The translations under genes were made by a program, and so were the position numbers. DNA of 8,862 bases, from NCBI GenBank assembly GCA_044450465.1, contig JBIOJB010000114.1, positions 1-8,862 on the forward strand, written 5' to 3'. The stretch is from JBIOJB01 sp044450465. GTDB taxonomy: Bacteria; Chloroflexota; Dormibacteria; Dormibacterales; Dormibacteraceae. Below are positions 6,479 through 8,862 of the stretch, piece by piece. The notes under the pieces were generated by a model that made no database searches, had not been told where the DNA came from, and saw only the letters and a program-made list of their open reading frames with translations. Position 1 is the stretch's first letter, and every line of letters begins with the position of its first letter.

Positions 6479-6721
6479 ATGGCCTACATCATCGTGCAGC
6501 CATGCATCGGCGTAAAGGACGCCTCCTGCGTCGAAGTGTGCCCGGTCGACTGCATTCATTCGAGCGATGGAGATCCCATGTACTACATCGACCCGGACGA
6601 GTGCATCGACTGCGGAGCCTGCGTGGATCCGTGTCCTGTGGATGCGATCTTTCCTGAGGACGAGGTTCCGACGCAATGGGTAGCGTTCACCAAGGTGAAC
6701 GCGGACTATTTCAAGAAGTAG
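6479..6721 (+). CDS. fdxA: 7Fe ferredoxin ([3Fe-4S][4Fe-4S], FdxA type)
   Basis: 80-residue soluble electron carrier. Cysteines fall at 9, 17, 21, 25, 42, 45, 48 and 52. By the scheme known for Azotobacter ferredoxin I, Cys9, Cys17 and Cys52 would hold a [3Fe-4S] cluster, and Cys21, Cys42, Cys45 and Cys48 a [4Fe-4S] cluster, with Cys25 free. The second motif is intact: CIDCGACVDPCPVDAIF at 42-58. The opening MAYIIVQPCIG and the segment CVEVCPVDCIH are typical of the FdxA-type ferredoxins of actinobacteria, Thermus and related lineages. The C-terminus is short, without the roughly 25-residue extension of Azotobacter FdI. The frame is open back to about 6314, but that extension is Arg-rich and the family starts at MAY; the -10 box 9 bases upstream also supports 6479. 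The redox partner cannot be inferred, since no oxidoreductase using ferredoxin is adjacent. The stop is 18 bases from that of the convergent small gene. Confidence 0.96.
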   Translation: MAYIIVQPCIGVKDASCVEVCPVDCIHSSDGDPMYYIDPDECIDCGACVDPCPVDAIFPEDEVPTQWVAFTKVNADYFKK

Positions 6722-6739
6722 CCGTATTCAGCCGGCCCC

Positions 6740-6919
6740 TCAGCCTTCTGTGATCCCGTAGCCCGCCAGCCACGCCCGGAGGGTCGCGTCGTACTGGGGG
6801 TGTGCGCGAAGCTCCTCGGGTGAAGGTTTCCTCTTGAATTCGGCCTCCCACGTTATCGCCCACTTGTCCTCCAGCTCCGCGCGGCGACTTTCGAACTCTG
6901 GGTGATCTTGTATCGGCAT
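6740..6919 (-). CDS. Small acidic/basic hypothetical protein, 59 residues
   Basis: I do not recognise a family. It is probably a real gene: AAGGAG lies six bases before the ATG at 6919, the best-spaced ribosome site among the minus-strand genes here, and the residue make-up is protein-like and rich in Glu, Arg, Lys and Trp with no cysteine. Residues 8-31 should form one charged helix with two Trp (20 and 24), followed by a Pro-Ser-Pro turn (KPSPEEL at 31-37) and a second helix (about 43-53) ending in GYGITEG. No membrane segment or signal peptide is present, so it should be cytosolic. A TTG at 6934 in frame would place the Shine-Dalgarno inside the gene and is rejected. It converges on the ferredoxin gene and lies 157 bases downstream of the DinB gene, with its own likely promoter. 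Confidence 0.7.
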   Translation of the reverse strand: MPIQDHPEFESRRAELEDKWAITWEAEFKRKPSPEELRAHPQYDATLRAWLAGYGITEG

Positions 6920-6954
6920 CACAGGCTCCTTCAACCGCCTACGTACGACATCTC

Positions 6955-6972
6955 ACTCTACAGATCGATCTG
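6955..6972 (-). promoter_or_regulatory. Candidate -10 box and abutting 12-base palindrome upstream of the small gene
   Basis: Read on the minus strand, the perfect palindrome CAGATCGATCTG (6972-6961) runs directly into TAGAGT (6960-6955), which fits TANNNT. Transcription would begin near 6948, giving a leader of about 28 bases with the AAGGAG site. A protein on the palindrome would sit in the -35/-10 spacer and could block RNA polymerase. No good -35 box is visible. The operator role is inferred. Confidence 0.4.
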
Positions 6973-7033
6973 GTGTGGATCGAGGTGGTTCGGATCTTGC
7001 GGCGCTCGGGATAGGGCCAGTTTGACGACTAGC

Positions 7034-7045
7034 CGAACCGGTTCG
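7034..7045. repeat. Perfect 12-base palindrome CGAACCGGTTCG
   Basis: A perfect palindrome in the spacer between the small gene and the DinB gene, 31 bases past the DinB stop. It differs in sequence from the palindrome at 6961-6972. It could be a protein-binding site or part of the DinB 3' end structure. Confidence 0.45.
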
Positions 7046-7058
7046 ATGCCCCGGGCCT

Positions 7059-7076
7059 CGGCTGTTCGGCCAGCCG
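7059..7076 (-). terminator. Hairpin directly after the DinB stop codon
   Basis: CGGCTG and CAGCCG form a perfect 6-base stem with a 6-base loop, starting at the base after the minus-strand stop codon of the DinB gene. No U-run follows; the transcript continues into another GC-rich stretch and the palindrome at 7034-7045. Weak or Rho-assisted termination or 3'-end protection are possible. Confidence 0.35.
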
Positions 7077-7592
7077 CTACTCGGGCTTGATCCAGCGCGA
7101 GCGACCGGTCGCGTCGGCGAAGTCCCACGGCTGTACCTCCGGCGGATCCAGGCCGAAGTCCCTGAGGATGGCGCAGATCTGCTCGCGGTGGGCGCTCCCG
7201 TGGTGCAGTGCCTGGGCGGTCACGATGGCCGCTCGCGTCTCGTACGTGCCGTCATCGAGGAGCACTTTGCGCGTGGCGTCGTCGGGACGGGACAGGAACC
7301 ACAGCGCCTCCGCCTCGTCCAGCCACGGCGCCAGCTCGCCGAGGTTCGAGCTCAGGCCGCGCTCGTTCGCCCAGGCGGGGCGGTGGCCGGTCAGCGCACC
7401 GAGGTAACGGCCGTCGGTGCAGACGATGTGGTCGAACGTCTCCAAGATGCTCCCGTGGACCCCGGCCAGAGGCGCGGGCTGCGGCTGCGACAGTTGCTCG
7501 GGCAGGAGCTGGGCACTGAACGCCATGAGTTCGCGCGTGGCCCAGGCGTGGTGCCGGAATCCTTCCTTGAGCGTGGCGTTGGCTTCGCTCAT
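7077..7592 (-). CDS. DinB family protein (putative metal-dependent, four-helix bundle)
   Basis: 171 residues, the usual length for DinB/YfiT-fold proteins. The family folds as a four-helix bundle holding a divalent metal through three histidines. Candidates here are His55 in ETFDHIVCTD (51-60) and the H-x3-H pair His131/His135 in LHHGSAHREQI (129-139). The opening GFRHHAWATRELM (11-23) is the typical first helix with aromatic Trp17. Some relatives are thiol-dependent S-transferases (mycothiol or bacillithiol), but most have no known reaction, and neither substrate nor cofactor can be assigned here. The C-terminal tail (150-171) contains PWDFADATGR, often seen in DUF664-like members. The ATG at 7592 has no Shine-Dalgarno but has a TATCCT box 8 bases upstream, suggesting a leaderless mRNA. 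It lies 61 bases downstream of the methyltransferase gene, whose transcript could also reach it. Confidence 0.9.
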   Translation of the reverse strand: MSEANATLKEGFRHHAWATRELMAFSAQLLPEQLSQPQPAPLAGVHGSILETFDHIVCTDGRYLGALTGHRPAWANERGLSSNLGELAPWLDEAEALWFLSRPDDATRKVLLDDGTYETRAAIVTAQALHHGSAHREQICAILRDFGLDPPEVQPWDFADATGRSRWIKPE

Positions 7593-7600
7593 CGGGTCGA

Positions 7601-7606
7601 AGGATA
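7601..7606 (-). promoter_or_regulatory. -10 box (TATCCT) of the DinB gene; leaderless mRNA predicted
   Basis: On the minus strand TATCCT ends 8 bases before the ATG at 7592. Nothing like a Shine-Dalgarno lies between, so the transcript probably starts at or next to the start codon. The same hexamer precedes the methyltransferase start. No good -35 hexamer is evident. Confidence 0.55.
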
Positions 7607-7653
7607 AGTCCCCCTGCGTGCGCCATCAGTCGGGCTTCTTGCTAGAGAGGCAA

Positions 7654-8463
7654 TCACATCGGCCGAGTCGCGACGCAAGTCACCATCAGTGGCATTGGGT
7701 CTCCCGGCAGATGCCAGAATCCATCGTCCGATTGCACCATGCTCGGGACCCGTTGCCGGACGTCGATCGGGAGTTCCCGAAGGCGTTCGATGCGCAGGCC
7801 CGCGTTGATCAAGACGGTCACCAAGCGGCCAACAGTCCAGGGCCAGTTGTATTCCGGGTGTGGAGCCAGCGCGGGGCCATCGGTATACGTCTCAACTGTC
7901 TCCGTCTCCCACGGGTCCGAACGAAAAACAGAGTCCGTGACTTCCATTTTGCCCTCCACCTCATCGATGAAACCCCAGTTGGGGTGGATTTCGACAATGC
8001 AGAAGGTGCCCCCGGGTCGCAGAAAGTGAGCGACTACGCGGGCCCAAGCATCGAGGTCGGGAAGCCACGAAAGTACGCCATAGGTTGTGACTACGACGTC
8101 GAACTCCTCATCAAGCACGTCGGGCAGGTCGTAGAGGTTGGCGCATATGAAACGGGCCCCAAGCCCGAGATCCGCAGCCAGCGAACGCGCTGCCGTGATC
8201 GCTTCTTCGGAGAAATCGACTCCCGTTACTTGGGCTCCGAGCCTCGCCCATGAAAGTGTGTCCATCCCAAAGTGGCACTGAAGGTGAAGCAACGAGCGCC
8301 CACGTACGTCGCCCAGCTCTTGCTGCTCAATTGATAGCAGTGAGTTGCGCCCTTGTTTGAATGAGGCGACGTCATAGAAGTTGGATTCCAGGTGGACCGA
8401 GGTCCTGAGAGCCCACGCACGTCGGTTTTTGAGCATGCGTTCGCGCTCTTCACCCGTAGGCAC
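7654..8463 (-). CDS. Class I SAM-dependent methyltransferase
   Basis: 269 residues with a Rossmann-type methyltransferase core. Motif I is the variant LLHLQCHFGMDTL at 58-70 in place of the common DLGCGTG; this HLQCHFG form marks a distinct bacterial subfamily. Asp83 in GVDFSEEAI (81-89) should bind the SAM ribose. The adenine-side acidic region is near 108-114 (ANLYDLP), motif IV is near FDVVVTTYGVLSWLPD (121-136), and LRPGGTF at 148-154 is the post-core turn. The N-terminal cap (1-45) has RRAWALRTSVH and FYDVASFKQG, as usual for the subfamily, and the C-terminal part (about 160-265) is rich in Trp and Pro and probably forms the substrate pocket. The acceptor molecule is unknown. I choose GTG 8463 because it gives the expected short charged N-terminus and lies 6 bases from a TATCCT box. 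ATG 8436 is the alternative. The open frame upstream to 8688 looks non-coding. Confidence 0.92.
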   Translation of the reverse strand: MPTGEERERMLKNRRAWALRTSVHLESNFYDVASFKQGRNSLLSIEQQELGDVRGRSLLHLQCHFGMDTLSWARLGAQVTGVDFSEEAITAARSLAADLGLGARFICANLYDLPDVLDEEFDVVVTTYGVLSWLPDLDAWARVVAHFLRPGGTFCIVEIHPNWGFIDEVEGKMEVTDSVFRSDPWETETVETYTDGPALAPHPEYNWPWTVGRLVTVLINAGLRIERLRELPIDVRQRVPSMVQSDDGFWHLPGDPMPLMVTCVATRPM

Positions 8464-8469
8464 GCGGCA

Positions 8470-8475
8470 AGGATA
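8470..8475 (-). promoter_or_regulatory. -10 box (TATCCT) of the methyltransferase gene; leaderless mRNA predicted
   Basis: On the minus strand TATCCT ends 6 bases before the GTG at 8463, the distance expected when transcription begins on the start codon itself. The hexamer is identical to that before the DinB gene. The box both supports the GTG start and argues against the longer upstream frame. Confidence 0.55.
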
Positions 8476-8609
8476 CGGTCCGCGCACGCCCTCAATCTCC
8501 GGCTCGTGACGTCGGGCGCCGACAAGGCTTTGAGCAGCCAAAGGACTGATTGCCTCGAGCTCGGGGCGCCGTGGTGGACGAGAACCGGCCGGCGGGATCA
8601 CCCCGATCT

Positions 8610-8657
8610 TCAACAGACCAGCAGCCGGCGGTCCGGGGTGTGAACTGTGTGCTGCAC
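8610..8657 (-). CDS. Possible 15-residue small ORF with strong ribosome site
   Basis: GTG at 8657 is preceded by GGAGGAGG ending 4 bases upstream, the strongest ribosome-binding sequence in this spacer, and reads MQHTVHTPDRRLLVC then TGA. It could be a leader peptide for a longer methyltransferase transcript, an independent small protein, or chance. It is not in a known leader-peptide family that I can recognise with confidence. Confidence 0.2.
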   Translation of the reverse strand: MQHTVHTPDRRLLVC

Positions 8658-8699
8658 GTTGCCTCCTCCAGGTGGAATATTGGCTCATGGAATCGGCGG

Positions 8700-8705
8700 T
8701 AGCCT
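8700..8705 (+). promoter_or_regulatory. -10 box (TAGCCT) of the second DinB gene; leaderless mRNA predicted
   Basis: TAGCCT fits TANNNT and ends 7 bases before the GTG at 8713. No Shine-Dalgarno is seen for that start, so a leaderless mRNA is likely. No clear -35 box is visible. Confidence 0.45.
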
Positions 8706-8712
8706 GATCGTC

Positions 8713-8862
8713 GTGGATCGCTCCTTCGTGGCCGCGAACGGGCGCGAGCTCGCTCGGATGCGGGCGCTGGTTTTGCGTTTGAGCGACTGGCAGCTAGGCG
8801 CGATGGTCAACGAGTACTGGAGCGTGGCCGGAGTGCTGGGCCACATCGCGTTCTGGGACGGC
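8713..8862 (+). CDS. DinB-like / maleylpyruvate isomerase-fold protein, 5' part only
   Basis: Only the first 50 codons lie in the window. The visible part reads as the first two helices of a DinB-fold protein: FVAANGRELARMRALVLRLS at about 5-24, then WQLGAMVNEYWSVAGVLGHIAFWDG at about 26-50. His44 in GHIAFWD occupies the place of the first metal-binding histidine of the family, and Trp36 and Trp48 are the usual conserved aromatics. The rest, including the expected H-x3-H ligands, is beyond the window. GTG 8713 gives the family-like N-terminus; TTG 8680 in frame would add 11 residues and has no support. It is divergent from the methyltransferase and is the second DinB-fold gene within about 1.2 kb, though the two share only general family resemblance. 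Function is unknown. Confidence 0.8.
   Translation, partial: MDRSFVAANGRELARMRALVLRLSDWQLGAMVNEYWSVAGVLGHIAFWDG

Larger units (their letters stand above)
8464..8712. promoter_or_regulatory. Divergent spacer between methyltransferase and second DinB gene
   Basis: 249 bases with no recognised gene. It holds the -10 boxes of both flanking genes at its two ends (8470-8475 minus, 8700-8705 plus) and a strong isolated ribosome-binding sequence, GGAGGAGG, on the minus strand at 8669-8662. That sequence precedes a possible 15-codon reading frame at 8657-8610. No tRNA, long repeat or strong terminator was seen in the rest. Confidence 0.5.

Noticed and set aside
7034..7052. tRNA-like T-loop sequence GGTTCGATGCC
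   Set aside because: No matching T-stem, anticodon arm or acceptor stem can be folded around it on either strand; the match is part of the CGAACCGGTTCG palindrome.
7417..8253. Open plus-strand frame of 278 codons
   Set aside because: Lies opposite the DinB and methyltransferase genes, whose family motifs are intact on the minus strand.
8464..8688. 75-codon N-terminal extension of the methyltransferase
   Set aside because: Pro/Arg/Ala-rich product without family resemblance; the frame crosses the -10 box that explains the GTG start at 8463.

Overview
The window is a GC-rich, compact bacterial chromosome segment with eleven protein-coding genes, two of them cut by the window edges. No rRNA, tRNA, CRISPR array, insertion sequence or phage gene was seen. 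The organism looks like a high-GC soil- or environment-type bacterium, such as an actinobacterium, Chloroflexota or Dormibacterota-like lineage. That is inference from three things: base composition; an FdxA-type 7Fe ferredoxin beside DUF899, DUF1697 and DinB-family genes; and several starts with a TANNNT -10 box 6-9 bases upstream and no Shine-Dalgarno sequence, as in leaderless genes of such lineages. No marker gene allows a firm assignment.

Layout. Bases 1-926 (minus) hold most of a proline iminopeptidase. Bases 990-1970 (minus) and 2068-3036 (plus) are two divergent, mutually similar zinc-free MDR oxidoreductases with a 97-base shared upstream region containing operator-like symmetry. Bases 3179-4270 (plus) encode an unrecognised single-pass membrane protein with a Pro-rich N-terminal half. 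Bases 4385-5038 (plus) encode a DUF899 thioredoxin-like protein. It converges on a DUF1697 protein (5070-5612, minus), which lies downstream of a J-domain protein (5665-6255, minus). A 223-base divergent spacer leads to the ferredoxin (6479-6721, plus). The ferredoxin converges on a 59-residue small protein (6740-6919, minus). A DinB-family protein (7077-7592, minus) and a class I SAM-dependent methyltransferase (7654-8463, minus) follow, and a second DinB-like gene starts at 8713 (plus) and runs off the window.

How the genes fit together. The segment is a series of short, mostly one- or two-gene units. Several encode redox or thiol chemistry (two MDR reductases, DUF899, 7Fe ferredoxin) or DinB-fold proteins, but nothing shows that they act in one pathway. 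I do not see a convincing new multi-gene system. The points most worth following up are the repeated leaderless-start architecture at four genes, a perfect dyad upstream of the ferredoxin, a palindrome abutting the putative -10 box of the small-protein gene, the MDR divergon, and the unrecognised membrane and small proteins.
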